Part shown: positions 1 through 11,221 of the stretch, in pieces | Numbering within the stretch: the first letter of the stretch is position 1 | Layout: every line of letters begins with the position of its first letter | The notes under the pieces: model-generated | Database searches by the model: none | What the model was told of the DNA's origin: nothing | What the model saw: the letters and a program-made list of their open reading frames with translations, nothing else | NCBI GenBank assembly: GCA_036873135.1 | Contig: JAPTYO010000022.1 | Span: forward strand, 7,345,785-7,409,784 | From: Clarkia xantiana subsp. parviflora | Lineage: Eukaryota > Streptophyta > Magnoliopsida > Myrtales > Onagraceae | Length of the DNA: 64,000 nucleotides | Direction: 5' to 3' | Translations under genes and position numbers: made by a program

Positions 1-786
1 TTTTTAGATTTATATTCTAGTTTCACATTGTTTTATTTTTTTGAAGAACCGTTGAATATTGCAATGAAATGGGACTTTTCTTGATATCAAGCTATACCTA
101 ATTGTCGTATAATTGAGTTGGTTCATTTATGTTGAAATGTTCTCTGCTACGTATTATTTGTTTTACTTACTGTTCTTTATGTTAAAATGTGGATGTATTG
201 TTCGCTAGAAAAGGTGAAGATAGCATTAATTAAACGCCTAGTTGGTGCAGTTATTAATCACATATTCAAAAAACACTCCCAAAAGAAAAGAAAAGTATTG
301 GTAACATATTACAATTTCAAAGAGATCATTAAAACCATTTGCTTGGTACTTACTGTATGAATATGTATTTGGTTACTCTCTTAGTTTTAGAGTATAAATT
401 ACTTTATAGCAAACATGTTATTTATTGGAACTTGTTTGTGACTCTGCTTTTATTGGAACTGTCCCTTCTTGACTAGCCTCAGATTAGAAGACAGGGTCTT
501 CTTGGTTAATATTGAATTCATTAGATGCTTAGTTTATGAACGAGTTATCTTCTGTCATCTCTTATTTCTTTATGTTTCATTATTTTTTAAGTTATTGATT
601 ACTCTTTTGGATGTTCTCCTTGTTATCAGTCTGCTAACGTCTTTCTCTGTTACATCGATATAATTTTACATATAATTATATGCATTGCAACAGGATCTTC
701 AGTGTGAAGGTGTATGTTTCCCGATGCTTGAGGTTTTAGTTGTGGAGTTACCATTACTGGACCTATAGTTTTTTGGACGTTTTAAA
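1..786 (+). other. 5' flank / upstream intron of OGDH remnant
   Basis: AT-rich, non-coding sequence upstream of the OGDH-like start codon at 787. A pyrimidine-rich stretch ends in an AG at 692-693 that looks like a splice acceptor. About 93 bases of possible 5' UTR separate it from the ATG. This suggests a genomic (intron-bearing) copy rather than a reverse-transcribed one. No other gene was recognised here. Confidence 0.4.
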
Positions 787-1253
787 ATGGCATGGTTTAG
801 GGCTTGTTCTACTGCAGCAAAGTTTGCTATCAAGAGGACTCTTGCTCAGGGTGGATCGTATGTGTCTTGAATAAGAAGTCTTCCATCTCAAAATTACCAA
901 TTCCATACGACCACTTTTAAACAAATAGCACAAATTTGCCCATCCCTCAACATGTGCCCCTTTCTAGGCTGACTGACAGTTTCTTAGATGGTACAAGTAG
1001 TGTATACCTTGAAGAGCTTCAAAGGGAATGGGAGGCTGATCTAAGAAATATTGATGAATCTTGGGATAATTTCTTTAGGAATTTTGTGGGCCAGGCTGCT
1101 ACATCTCCTGGACTATCCGGGCAGACAATCCAAGAGAGTATGCGCTTGTTGTTGCTTGTCAGAGCGTACCAAGTTAATGGTCATATAAAGGCTTAGTTGG
1201 ATCCACTGGATCTTGAAGAGAGAGAAATTCTAGAGAATTTAGACCCTTCCCTC
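787..1253 (+). pseudogene. 2-oxoglutarate dehydrogenase E1, N-terminal fragment (pseudogene)
   Basis: The intact enzyme is the thiamine-dependent E1 subunit of the mitochondrial 2-oxoglutarate dehydrogenase complex in the TCA cycle. Translation from the ATG at 787 gives a mitochondrial-presequence-like start (MAWFRACSTAAK, then RTLAQGGSYV) and hits a TGA at 868-870. After a frame change, 936-1193 reads through strongly conserved E1 motifs such as PLSRLTDSFLDG, ESWDNFFRNFVGQAATSPG and SMRLLLLVRAYQVNGH. A TAG follows at 1194-1196. The same frame continues past it (LDPLDLEEREI) until similarity ends near 1253. Only about 125 of roughly 1000 residues remain. The matching C-terminal end lies at 37320-37355 and 47704-47796 on the same strand. 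The E1 assignment is from remembered family motifs and is strong; this fragment cannot encode a working enzyme. Confidence 0.85.
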
Positions 1254-1982
1254 TGTTGGGACCTTAACCACTCGGGGCGTCGGGTCCCTGTACGGTAGGT
1301 AGAAGTGTTCATCAGGTCGTCGGGTCGCTGTACGATACCTTGTATGCACGATACTCTTGTGACCTGCACACGGGGCAGTATCGACACTAGGAGAGGAGGT
1401 GGTGTGCGATGAGCCCTCCAAACGACAACAAATACTCCCGCATCAAGGCGGATAAAGAACGAGTCACAGCCACCCAACAATTGGCTACCACAAAAAAGAG
1501 TGCTTCCGCTAGGTTGAAAAACCGAAAGGGCGGCCTAGGCAAAATCAGGACACGAGGGGCATGGTTGCAAATTCATAAATTGCAATCATGGCAAAAGGAG
1601 AGAAAATAAAAAACTGTGGGGCACGGTCGGAAATCTCTCAATCGACCGTGGAAGAAGGAGAGAATTAGAGAGAAATTAAAAAAAAAAAAAATAAAAAAGA
1701 GAGATCCCGCTAGGTTGTCGCACCGTGCGCAATTTAGGCAAAAATTAGGGACAAACATTCATGCACATTTGTATTTTTCTACGATACAGCCTTCCAAGTC
1801 AAATTCACGGCAAGCGGGACGGTTACACTCTTCTCTTGCAAGTCACCATTTGAGGATGAGTAGGACTGTTACAGTCTGTTCCTACAAGTCAAGCAACAAT
1901 CAGGATCTAAAATTTTCCAGATTTCTGAGAGTCACAACCCGACGAACGAAGCCTTAATATTCAGCCTTCGCAAGTCACGCCA
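1254..1982. other. Unrecognised spacer, partly duplicated
   Basis: No gene is supported. Short direct repeats around GTCGGGTC and CTGTACG occur at 1277-1340, and an A-rich run lies near 1678-1700. The stretch sits between the OGDH break and the minisatellite at 1983. It may be decayed 3' internal sequence of the Gypsy-type element whose LTR starts at 2720 (inference). Confidence 0.3.
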
Positions 1983-2586
1983 CTAGAGGCTCTTCTCCAA
2001 CAAACGCCAACAGAGGCACGCCGACAGGGGCATCACCGCCAACAGGGGCACCACCGCCAACAGGGGCACTACCGCCAACAGAGGCACGCCAATAGGGGCA
2101 CCACACGCCAACAGGGGCACGCCAACGGAGGCACCGCCAACAGGGGCATCGCCGACCGAGGCTTTACTTTTCCGCACTACTAATGGAGGCACCGCCAACA
2201 GGGGCATCGCCAACTGAGGTTCTATTTTCCACACTACCAAGGGAGGCACCGCCAACAGGGGCACCGCCAACAGAGGTTCTATTTTCTGCATTACCAATGG
2301 AGGCACCGCCAACAGGGGCACCGCTGAGAGAGGTTCTATTTTCCGCACCGCCAACAGGGGCACGCCAACGGAGGCACCGCCAACAGATGAAACACCGACC
2401 GAGGCTTTACTTTTCCGCACCACCAATGGAGGCACCGCCAACAGGGGCACCGCCGACGGAGGTTCTATTTTCCGCACCGCCAACGGAGGCACCGCTGACT
2501 GAGGTTTTAATTTTCCGAACTACCAATGGAGACACCACCAACAGGGGCTTCGCTGACAGAAATTCTACTTTTTCGCACCATCAATA
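1983..2586. repeat. GC-rich minisatellite (ACCGCCAACAGGGGC-type units)
   Basis: Tandem, imperfect copies of a 15-18 bp unit (ACCGCCAACAGGGGC and GGAGGCACCGCC variants). They alternate with a TTCTATTTTCCGCAC spacer to form a higher-order unit of roughly 60 bp. Both strands are open for long distances, but the translations are simple repeats with no domain, so I do not call a gene. It lies just before a polypurine-like tract and LTR start at 2720, the usual place for repeat arrays in Tat/Ogre-type Gypsy elements. Confidence 0.7.
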
Positions 2587-2719
2587 AAGTAAAAGGCCAC
2601 CTTGGAGACTTGGAAGACCCGGAAGAAGATATACTTCCTAGCCAAAATTAGTGTTTACTCGTCATTGGACAAACCCCCTCGAATGCATTCTACGGGAGTC
2701 CGTCCAAAGAGGGGCAAGC

Positions 2720-3477
2720 TGTAAACACCTAATTTTGGTACGCGCAACACGTATGTAACATGTTAAAAATGTTATGTGTAACGCGTTTAAAAAAGGAAAT
2801 ATCTAAATATGGAAGGTCACGAGGTTGCTAAAATTAGGCTTAGTTTAAATTAGGATAGTATAAATGCATTTAATATTGTGTAATATTCAGAAAATATATG
2901 ATAAATATTTATGGCAATATGCAATAAATATATATTCATAATTTTCAGAATTAATCAATGTATATTAGGGAAAACATTGATTTCCTAATTTTAGGAGCAA
3001 ATCTAGCTATAAAAGGACCCCTAGTCAATGTAAAAACACACAGAAATCAAGACCAGAATAAAATATTATTATTTATTAAGATTTGTGCAATTTTTTCTTC
3101 TTCCCGCTTCTTCCCTGGGCAGCCACCATAGGTCACCTGGAGTATGTTGGCGCCGTCCCCCTATCCGCTGCCGGAGATCTTGGAGTCGTTGCCGGCCCGC
3201 CTGTCGTCGACGGAGCCCGCCGGACCACCCAAGACTGACTGTTGCTGCTGTCCGGTAACCCCCGTAGCCTGCTGCCTGACCGGAGATTTGCCTGCCCTCT
3301 GCCCGTAACCCGCCGCCTGACCGGAGGTTCGCCACGACCTCGTACCACCACGCTGACCGCTTCTGTTTCCAGAGCCGGAGCTCGTCCCACCGCTGTCATC
3401 TTCTTCCTGTAGGTGTCTCCGTTGCTGCGTTTTGATTTTTGATTTTTTTTTAATATATTTATTTATTTATTAATTAA

Positions 3478-3528
<51 letters not shown>

Positions 3529-3590
3529 TATGTGTCATTATTATTGTTATTATTATGCCTTGTTAATTAGCTAGTTTAAATGTAGATTAA
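2720..3590 (+). repeat. Old Gypsy-type LTR, first part (interrupted)
   Basis: A purine-rich AAAGAGGGGCAAGC at 2706-2719 looks like a polypurine tract, and the LTR would start TGTAAACACC at 2720. A TATA-like CTATAAAAGG lies near 3008 and an AATAAA near 3057. The GC-rich part (3100-3420) shows no domain. A (TTA)n microsatellite follows, then the LINE insertion. The LTR seems to continue at 4991-5268 and 36474-36536, split by the LINE and the C1 Copia element. A TGTCGACTC motif at about 36537 resembles a decayed TGGCGACTC-type primer binding site. The 3' boundary is uncertain. Confidence 0.45.
3480..3526. repeat. (TTA)n microsatellite
   Basis: Uninterrupted TTA/TAT trinucleotide repeat in the AT-rich part of the old LTR. 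Confidence 0.9.
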
Positions 3591-4990
3591 TTTTTTTTTT
3601 GGCCAACAAATATATCATTTATTCATAACGACTAAAAAGAGTTTACGGCGGGTTAAACTCTCGATCCTTTACAATCAAATTCAAAAGAGAGGGCGGGGGT
3701 ACTAAAACCCAATTATTAAAACACGACCTCAATCTGGATTGAACAGCTATCCAGTTTGCGCATTCATTCGCTTTACGAGATATAGCATTCCACTTCACCT
3801 CTTGTAATCGACTTGCAAGATAAAGAATGTTGTCGACGGTGGTGTCGATTCTCCAGTCTCTCTTCGAAGATGGCTCATTCAATGCAAGAATCGTCTCTAA
3901 AGAGTCGGATTCCACCTCAATAAAGTTCCATCCTTCATGAGTTGCTAGCAAGATTGCTTCTACAATTGCCGTAGATTCAAGAAGTAAAGCTCCTCCACCA
4001 TGCAAAGACTTGTTCCGTCCACCAACAACACGTCCCAAATGATCTCGTGCTATTATCCCTATGCCACCTCGTTTTGTTCTTTCACACCATGCCGCATCGC
4101 AATTAAGCTTGATGAAAGGGCTTTGTGGAGGTAGCCATTTTTCTTTTCGGACCGGGGAAGTTCCAGCCATCGGGTTCCCTTGTAACGTTCTACCATCCCA
4201 ATACTCACCAAACTCCCGGGTGATACGTTCCGCCGTTAGTACCAAGTTAGGTCGCTCATTAGCATACATAGCCCTACATCTCTCCCTCCATATCGACCAT
4301 GCAACGATACCCACTAGCGACCACCGCATCTCTCTTTCCTTCTTATTTAGTCCATCCATCTTCCGAAGCACCTCGAACTAAGTGTTAATTTCGGCTGGCA
4401 AGTCACCTTCCATTCTCAAATTCAGCTTTATGAACCATAATCTCTTGGTCCATTCACATTGGAACAACATATGCTCGATGGTTTCATCAAACTAACAAAA
4501 TGGACATTTTGGCTCGATCTCCATTCCCCTACGTCGGAGATTTGCTCGAACCGCAAGTGCTCCTGATAACAACCTCCATATAAACATACGTACCTTAGGG
4601 TGTATTTTCATTGCCCAAACTTCCTTCCATTTTGTATTGGTTACATCATCATTCCCCATCTGAGACTCATTGAAGACTATGTGTTGATAGATAGAACTAA
4701 CCTTCGCATCTCCAGTCTTGCTAAGTGGCCATATATACTTGTCTTCCCCTCCATTCATCCTTAAAGGAATAGCTTGAATAGCATTCTTCTCTTCTTCAGT
4801 AATGAACTCTTGGATCAGCTCTAAATTCCATTCCAACCTATGATCAGGAATTAACTCAGCTACATACCTTTGCCTTGTCACGTCATTAGGGGCCACGCTC
4901 ATCAATCTTTTTCCTTCTAACGTTGGAATCCAAGCATGCTTTTGTGAATATATGTGTATGATACGTAATTGTACCATGATTTTGAACATG
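3591..4990 (-). mobile_element. 5'-truncated LINE (L1-type), 3' end of ORF2
   Basis: Minus-strand coding from 4989 down to 3643 is the C-terminal part of a plant L1-type ORF2. First comes a zf-RVT region (motifs KYIWPLSKTGDAKV, WKEVWAMKIHPKVRMFIWRLL, closing CPFC). Then comes an RNase H-like domain (LNCDAAW, GGIGIIARDHLGRVV, ESTAIVEAILLA, VESDSLETI). Two in-frame TAG codons (4492-4494 and 4378-4380) break it. A run of ten T at 3591-3600 on the plus strand is the poly(A) tail in element orientation, so the 3' end is here. The endonuclease and RT are absent: the copy is 5'-truncated near 4990, as is usual for target-primed reverse transcription. No clear target duplication was found. Confidence 0.85.
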
Positions 4991-5268
4991 TTAGTTTTAT
5001 TTGGATCTTATCTTAATTAGGGGTTTTAGATGATTAATAGTTTTTTTTAGAATTAAGTTTGTCGTTAATAATAGTTTCGCATAAAATTAATTTAGTTTTT
5101 TTAAGTAAAGTTAGATTAATTTGACATAACGCATGTTTAAATTTCAAAATTGGCAAATAGGATAATTAAGCACCGAAAGGGCGTGATTAGGAAAAAAATA
5201 TTTTTTTAATTGGTAACAGAACCCCCGAACTCAAATTTTGGATCACAGACCGATTTTATACTTAGGTG
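4991..5268 (+). other. Old Gypsy-type LTR, middle part (non-coding)
   Basis: AT-rich non-coding sequence between the LINE and the Copia insertion. Phrases such as GGTAACAGAACCCCCGAAC resemble the 3' parts of large plant Gypsy LTRs, and the sequence rejoins 36474 after C1 is removed. Nothing else seen. Confidence 0.4.
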
Positions 5269-5273
5269 TTTAA

Positions 5274-5841
5274 TGTTAGCATGTGGTGACGTGACTCCAT
5301 AATTGGTAGCCCGTCAATGTTAAGGAAATTACCTAAGTTAATTAGGTAATTGTCACATTAGGTTAATTGGGTCAGACCCAATCACTAATTGACATGGGAG
5401 GCTTTGGGCCTCCCCCTTAATTAGCATGGTTTGGCCGAACCATGTACCACATTGGTTGGAGTGGACTTTTTTCCACTCCACCAATGCTATATATAGGGGG
5501 TCTCCTAAGGGGTTTAACACATCAATCAAATTAATAAGTCCCTCCATTGAGGAACTTTAGAAAAATCCTCTCACCCTTAGTTGAGATTTTCGGTGCACAT
5601 CAGTCCGAGGTTCTGTCCCCGTTGAAGAATCAATCAGAGGATTTGCTGTGGAGCTTATACCGCGTAGGACTTCTTCTCACGGAGAACTTGTACGAGTTCC
5701 GACCGGAGGATCAGAACTCCCTCCACAACGTTCTTGGGCAGGAAAGCTATTGAGGTATGTGTACGTTATTCTGTTGCGTAATTAGATTACTTACTAGTAC
5801 ACGTTTAGCATTCCGTAGTATTACGTCCCCGTAATCCAACA
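5274..5841 (+). repeat. C1 5' LTR
   Basis: 568 bp, TG...CA. A TATA-like CTATATATAGGGGG lies near 5489. It matches the 3' LTR at 34916-36468 once the hAT-like insertion there is removed. Confidence 0.92.
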
Positions 5842-5842
5842 G

Positions 5843-5854
5843 TGGTATCATAGC
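5843..5854 (+). other. C1 primer binding site
   Basis: TGGTATCATAGC starts two bases after the LTR. It matches the complement of the 3' end of initiator tRNA-Met (TGGTATCAGAGC) with one mismatch, the standard primer for plant Copia elements. Confidence 0.85.
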
Positions 5855-6254
5855 TTGTGTTAGGAGTTCTTGAAATTTTGATAAATTGATGTTCTTGAAA
5901 ATTTTATAAAAACCGAAATTTTTATGATGAACACCATGAGTAATCCGAAATTTTTAAACAAATTTCATATGTTTGATCTTTAAAAACTTAATTTTTTTGG
6001 AATTTACATCTTTTTATAGATCAAAACCGAAAATTCTTGTTTAAATTTAAGTTTGATGTTCATGAACTTCAAGAACACGATGAGTTTTATCAAGAACACT
6101 TTTTGGATTCATGATCATAGTAGTGTTTGATCTTAAAATTTGACATTTTTTCCAATTTTGGCGTTATGGCCTAAACCGTAGGTGAATTATTAGTTAAAAA
6201 TTTTAATTTCTTAGGGTGCAAGAAAAAAAAAATTCGGCCGACCTTAATTATATG
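5855..6254 (+). other. C1 5' untranslated internal region
   Basis: AT-rich leader with repeated CCGAAATTTTT and GAACACCATGAG-like phrases. No coding potential. It stops at the A1 insertion and resumes at 16420. Confidence 0.6.
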
Positions 6255-7372
6255 TGATGGATATACGCCCAATTTGAACCCGTTGACTTCCGAATCGTTG
6301 TATTTTTATCATCCCATTAATGATTGTAAATCGAAACTTCAACCCGAACACTTCGCGAAAACACCAACGGCACGGAAGAGGCCGAAGCGCTCGTCCGGCT
6401 GAGTCAAACTCACCTAGGTGAGGTTGAGTGGCCAAACCCGACCTCCCCTAGGGGAGATCGGGTCAGCCAACCCGATCTCCCCTAGGGGAGATCGGGTCAG
6501 CCAACCAGATCTTCCCTAGGGGAGATCGGGTGGACCAACCCGATCTCCCCTAGGGGAGATCGGGTGGACCAACCCGATCTCTCCTAGGAGAGATCGGGGA
6601 GATCGGGTCGGCCAACCCGATCTCTCCTAGGAGAGATCGGGTCGGCCAACCCGATCTCCCCTAGGGGGGATGCGGTTGGCCAACCCCATCCTCCCTAGGA
6701 GGGGTTGGGTGCCCTCACCCAACCCCTACCCTTGGGGGTCGAATTTCCCTTCCCCCCAAGGGTCCCGGCACCATTTTTGGACTCCCATACTCGGTTTATT
6801 CCGCCTACCTTCTCCGTATCCTAAGGCCTTAATTATGCGTTTAAAGGTTAATTAACTGTGTTTAAAGGTTAACGATGTCATTAAGCCACCTTAATGACAC
6901 CGTTGCCTATAAATACCCCACCTCCACATTTCATTTGATCATCTTGGCAAGTTGCACAATTTTGCTCTGACATCTCTCTAGCTTTATCTCTCTAAAACCG
7001 TACTGACTTAGACATCGGAGAGGGTTCATCAGGCACCACCCCCCCTCTGTGCCTGGTATTGCCCCTCTTGCAGGGTGGCAAGGAGAAGAGAACCAAGGAA
7101 GCAGAAGAGCATAGAGCAGTAGGACAAGCCCCAGGGGTAAGAAGTACAAGCCTCAGGAGGTCAGAAGGAGAGAAGGAAAGGAGGTCAGAAGGAGAGAAGG
7201 AAAGGAGGTCAGAAGGAGAGAAGAGAAGGACATATATCAGAACGACTACCCCAAGGGAGTATAAGGGCATGGATCAGAACGACTAGTCCTAGGAGTACTG
7301 AACCCGACATTTCATTAGTGGGAGATAAATTCTAGATTGACGACCCGTTGACCTAGACTTTATAACCTAACA
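6255..7372 (+). repeat. A1 5' LTR
   Basis: 1118 bp. It contains an array of about 34-bp self-complementary units near 6410-6720. A near-perfect 15-bp-arm palindrome (6871-6904) sits directly before CTATAAATA (TATA box). After it come the GCATCGGAGAGGG motif and three purine-rich AGGTCAGAAGGAG repeats near 7158-7225. It is longer than the 3' LTR mainly because it has more palindromic units. Confidence 0.9.
6871..6904. promoter_or_regulatory. A1 5' LTR promoter palindrome + TATA
   Basis: Inverted repeat with arms AACGATGTCATTAAG and CTTAATGACACCGTT (one mismatch) around a 4-nt spacer. It is followed within a few bases by CTATAAATA. It is present in all six family-A LTRs of the window, at 15918-15951 in the 3' LTR. 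Confidence 0.65.
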
Positions 7373-7374
7373 CT

Positions 7375-7390
7375 TGGCGCCGTCCGTGGG
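7375..7390 (+). other. A1 primer binding site
   Basis: TGGCGCCGTCCGTGGG lies two bases after the LTR. Family A2 and A3 have the same site (TGGCGCCGTCTGT). I cannot assign the tRNA with certainty from memory. Confidence 0.7.
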
Positions 7391-7423
7391 CTTCGAACAG
7401 AAAGCCTGGCAATAACAAGAGCG

Positions 7424-8240
7424 ATGACGAACAGCTTAGTATATAGGCATCACCGCCCACCTGGGGGCAATAGGCGAGGGAGACAGCCTATACCTCCAGC
7501 AAGGCAGCCTAACCCAGAGAAACAGCCTGCACACCAGAGCCTCAGGTAGCCCCACAGGCACCCCAGCCTAACAAGCAGGGAGGAGGCTTCCACAGCTCCA
7601 ACTCCATTGACTAGGAAGCCACAGGGACAGGGGGGCAACAAGGAGTGCCATCCCAATACACGGCACCTCCACAGGGGTACTACTATGAGGCACAACCTCA
7701 AGGGTATCCATATGGAATACTAACTCAAAGGAACGACAATCGCACCCACACAACCAACATAAGGCCCGCATACTCGCAAGGAGCACAGACAGTGACTCCG
7801 AGGTTGATGAACGCATTGGATGAGCTGCTAGCCCATATAGAGACTCTGAGGAACAGGCAGAGAAGGCAACACCAGCATGAAGAAGAAGAAGTTCATGAGG
7901 AAGAACAAGACCCAGAAGAAGAACACCACTCGCACCCTCGAACAAGGCAGCGAGAAGAACAAATGAGAGATAACCAAGGGCCACTCCCAGAGGGAAGGCA
8001 GCAATTTGTGCCTCCAAGGCATCAACAGACACAGCAGGATGCCAAGGCATACACCCCCGTGGGGGCAGATAGACAGGCAAGACCTCCAAGGAGGCAGGAG
8101 TTCAACCAAGTACCCCAACAAGGACATACACCGCACTAAGGGAAGACATACATGCAAGACCAACAAGGATATAGGAGTTCCAACATCCACCATGGCAATG
8201 TACACATACAGTCCGTATCACCATAGACATGCCTAAGGGA
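7424..8240 (+). pseudogene. A1 Gag, N-terminal remnant
   Basis: ATG at 7424 begins MTNS, and the product is clearly homologous to the N terminus of the intact A2 Gag (HRPPGGNRRGRQPIPP). A stop near 7547 and frame changes break it. The frame at 7645-8139 keeps GYYYEAQPQGYPYG, EGRQQFVPPR and RQARPPRRQ, all also in A2. It has an extra segment with Glu-rich runs (RRQHQHEEEEVHEEE) that A2 lacks but A3 retains. The capsid-like core is missing downstream. Non-functional. Confidence 0.8.
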
Positions 8241-9181
8241 CACACCAAGGAAAGCTCAAAGGGAGGGACATAGTCCCAACAACACAATAAGGCAACCACC
8301 TACCCATGATACAGCACGACAGATCCAAACCCCTTGTGCATGACAACCCTTGGCACACATCCCCCTAGGACAGGGGAGGAGTTGAAAAGACAAGGATTTG
8401 AACAGAGGACTCATAGAGTACCACACCACGTTAGCACATAGCTACTACAATGGGAAGTCTCATGAAGAGACGTAGTAAAGTGAGATCGCACATAGCATAC
8501 ATGAAGGATACACCTCCACCTAGTCCGTCCTGCAAGGATGCGACCTTATATTCCTCAAGTGGAAGGAATACACACAGACTACTGGAGGAAGACAGCTACA
8601 TTACCAAGGAAGCAAGGGGTGGACTACTAGAAGAGTCCATAAAACGCCGCCGCCATCCAAGAGATACACAAGGAACAGATTTCTCAATCTCAAAAGGCAC
8701 CTATAAGGTCAAGTTTCAGGGAAAGATCACAAGATGGAAGGCTCACTTACAAAAATAAGTTGAGCACTCTCAACATCCTATAGAGGAACTACCATGAAGG
8801 TCACAAAGGATTACCCCTACTATAACCTTCCACTAAGCATCCTAGGGCCAAGTCCGTCAAAGGATCCCATCGGGCATTGGTATGCAAGGGGGGCACCAGT
8901 CACAACATGCCCTCCCCACAAACGCCCATTAGCACAAGAGGGGGTAGCCGCGAACACATCCCTCCAAAAATAGAGGAAACCATATCACATGGGCAACGTC
9001 CACCATCAGAAGCAAACACCTCCAGCGGATCTTTATGATTTCATAAAATAGCCAGGAGATACAACTACACTTAGTAAGCTCACCCCAGGTAATGGAATAC
9101 ACTTCCATCAAAAACTCTCAAGGACACCAAGCCTAGCAAAGGAAGAATGGTGACACCATCATCAAGTTTTTAAAAAGGGAT
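8241..9181 (+). other. A1 decayed Gag region
   Basis: No domain can be recognised. Position between the Gag N terminus and a protease scrap indicates degenerated Gag core sequence. Relative to A3 this region holds about 600 extra bases: A3 joins the equivalents of positions near 8783 and 9378 at a shared GAAC. Confidence 0.5.
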
Positions 9182-9394
9182 ATGGAAAACATAGTATTTC
9201 CACACAATGATATATTAGTCATAAAAGAGGGAATCACCAACTTTGACATGAAGAGAACCATAGTGCATGAAGGGAGTCCGTCAGACATCTCCCATGACCA
9301 ACCATTGATGATACTAGAGAAGAGTCAGGCATACCTAATACCAAAGGACCCCCGACTAGTACGAAGGTGGTCAGAACACCAACACACCCATTAG
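9182..9394 (+). pseudogene. A1 aspartic protease remnant
   Basis: The frame reads ENIVFPHNDILVIKEG, NFDMKRTIVHEGSPSDI. This aligns with the A2 protease (VFPHDDALVITLDI, NFDVKRILVDGGSSADLL). The catalytic Asp of the DGGSS motif is replaced by His, so no activity is expected even without the later stop. A3 lacks this segment altogether. Confidence 0.7.
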
Positions 9395-11221
9395 GGACAC
9401 GGCACTGCAAATGAACCAGGAATAAGGATGGAACACATATCCTTACAAGAATCCTTACAAGTATCCTTACAAGTATCCTTGCATTTATCCTTGCAAAAAT
9501 AAACTCCGTAGATAAAGAGGTTATCTAATAGATGACTATGTCTCTGTTCTCAAACTATGATCCTAACCCGGAGATCCCTGGACTCCGTAGTATATATGTA
9601 ATGAATAACATGTTCATCAGAGATAGGTACACGAAGATTCAAGACAGCGCTATAAAGATTAGGCGCATACCTCTACCAAGTGCGACACATTGGAGTGTTC
9701 ACAAACACTCCTTCGCCATCTCACAAGAAAGGAAGGCAACCAAGGATACAAGTCCTAATAGAATAAACATCGGTAGAAAATCCTGTCATCGAAGTCATGC
9801 ACCAAGAGAGAAACTCTAAAGATGCAAGATTAGCAAAAGAGATAGTGCAACAACTAGAGTATGAAAAAGGAGATACATCTCCTATCAAGAGCCTTAGGGC
9901 AGGATAATAGTTCTACAAGATCAACCAAAGAAGAGCTCTAAAGCTTGGGGAGTAAGGTTTCAAGATCGACCCTCACACTAGACGCACATCCCGATCAACC
10001 ACCTTGTCTGCAAATGATAAGACATTTGACTCTGGCATCCCATCAAGAGGAGAACCCCGGTAAAAGGGACACTAGAACAATATCCCGCCTTTAAGGCCAT
10101 ACGCCAAATACATGATGAATGAAGGTTATGACAAAACAAAAAAGGAGGGACTTGTCAGCTCAACACACCTCAAACACGTATACGTACGCAACACAAATGC
10201 AGCCCCTAATGAAGTCATCCAACAAGGAATAGCCAATACGGAGGCAAAACCATGGAAAATCATGCAGCATCACCGGCAAACCTAAAGAAAAACGCCCTTT
10301 TTAGATTCAAGTCCTAATGCAAAGAAAGTCTATAATCAACATTCAAGGTGGGAGGAGCATGACCAATGTGACACCCCCTAAAGGCATTGAAGAATACTGC
10401 AATGTGAAGGAAAAGGCAACGCACACTAAGTGCCACAACACTCCAAGATTATCACAGCCCGGTCAGACCCCCCCATGCACGAACAAAGAGCATGGATCAG
10501 ATTGACTAGTCTGAAACACACATACGAGATTAACAACTCAAGACGCCATTCTATGAGAGAGCTTTTCAACCTAAAACACAAGGAAGGGGGGGAAAAGAAT
10601 TTACAAGCACCCCTAGGATACAAACATTGCCACATCCTAGTTATCAAGAGAATGAAATCCACCCCCACCCACCCAAAGCAAAAGCTCTTCCACCCAACCT
10701 CCAAAGACACATCCGACAAAAGCATCATCCAAACCATGCCTATGACTGAAACAAGCAAGCATGAGAAAGAGTAAATCCTACAAGGGACACTCATCGCATT
10801 CAAACAAGCAGACAAGGGAGCCCCGAGCATAAGGGGTACCCAACCAAGAAAATGAACGAGGGGCCTTCAACGGCCAAATATGAAAGGCTGTGTGACCACC
10901 AAGCAACTTGGGGGGCACCAAACGAATAAGTGCTTGGTAGTCCACCTAAGTGTAAAAGAAGAGATTAGAAGCAGAAGATCACAAGAACATGCAATACCAC
11001 TTTTCCTAGAAGAGGTCACATAAGAGGAAAACATCATCAACTCCCTATACGAACTCGTCCTAAGTTGGCAACACACAAACATCGCCCTCGAGAGGTGATC
11101 TCCCACATTAAAGGAAAAGCATGGTAGCATGCAATATCATAGAAGGAAAAGTCAAGTAAAGACTCGAAAAGCATACCAAAGACGCACCCTACATGAGAAA
11201 GGACACAAGATAAGGTAACAT
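9395..11221 (+). other. A1 internal region without recognisable gene
   Basis: Shared with A3 (for example 9532-9819 corresponds to 44399-44659 on the minus strand) but without any domain I can name. A frame at 10317 reads KSIINIQGGRS, like the C-terminal INMIHGG segment of A2 Gag. There are scattered GTATCCTTACAA direct repeats near 9440-9500. Confidence 0.4.

Noticed and set aside
1983..2587. Long open frames on both strands (169 and 134 codons)
   Set aside because: They are translations of a GC-rich minisatellite that lacks stops by composition; no domain, start context or codon structure.
3069..3399. GC-rich open frames in the old LTR
   Set aside because: Overlapping frames of Arg/Gly-rich composition on one strand with no recognisable domain; likely R/U5 sequence.
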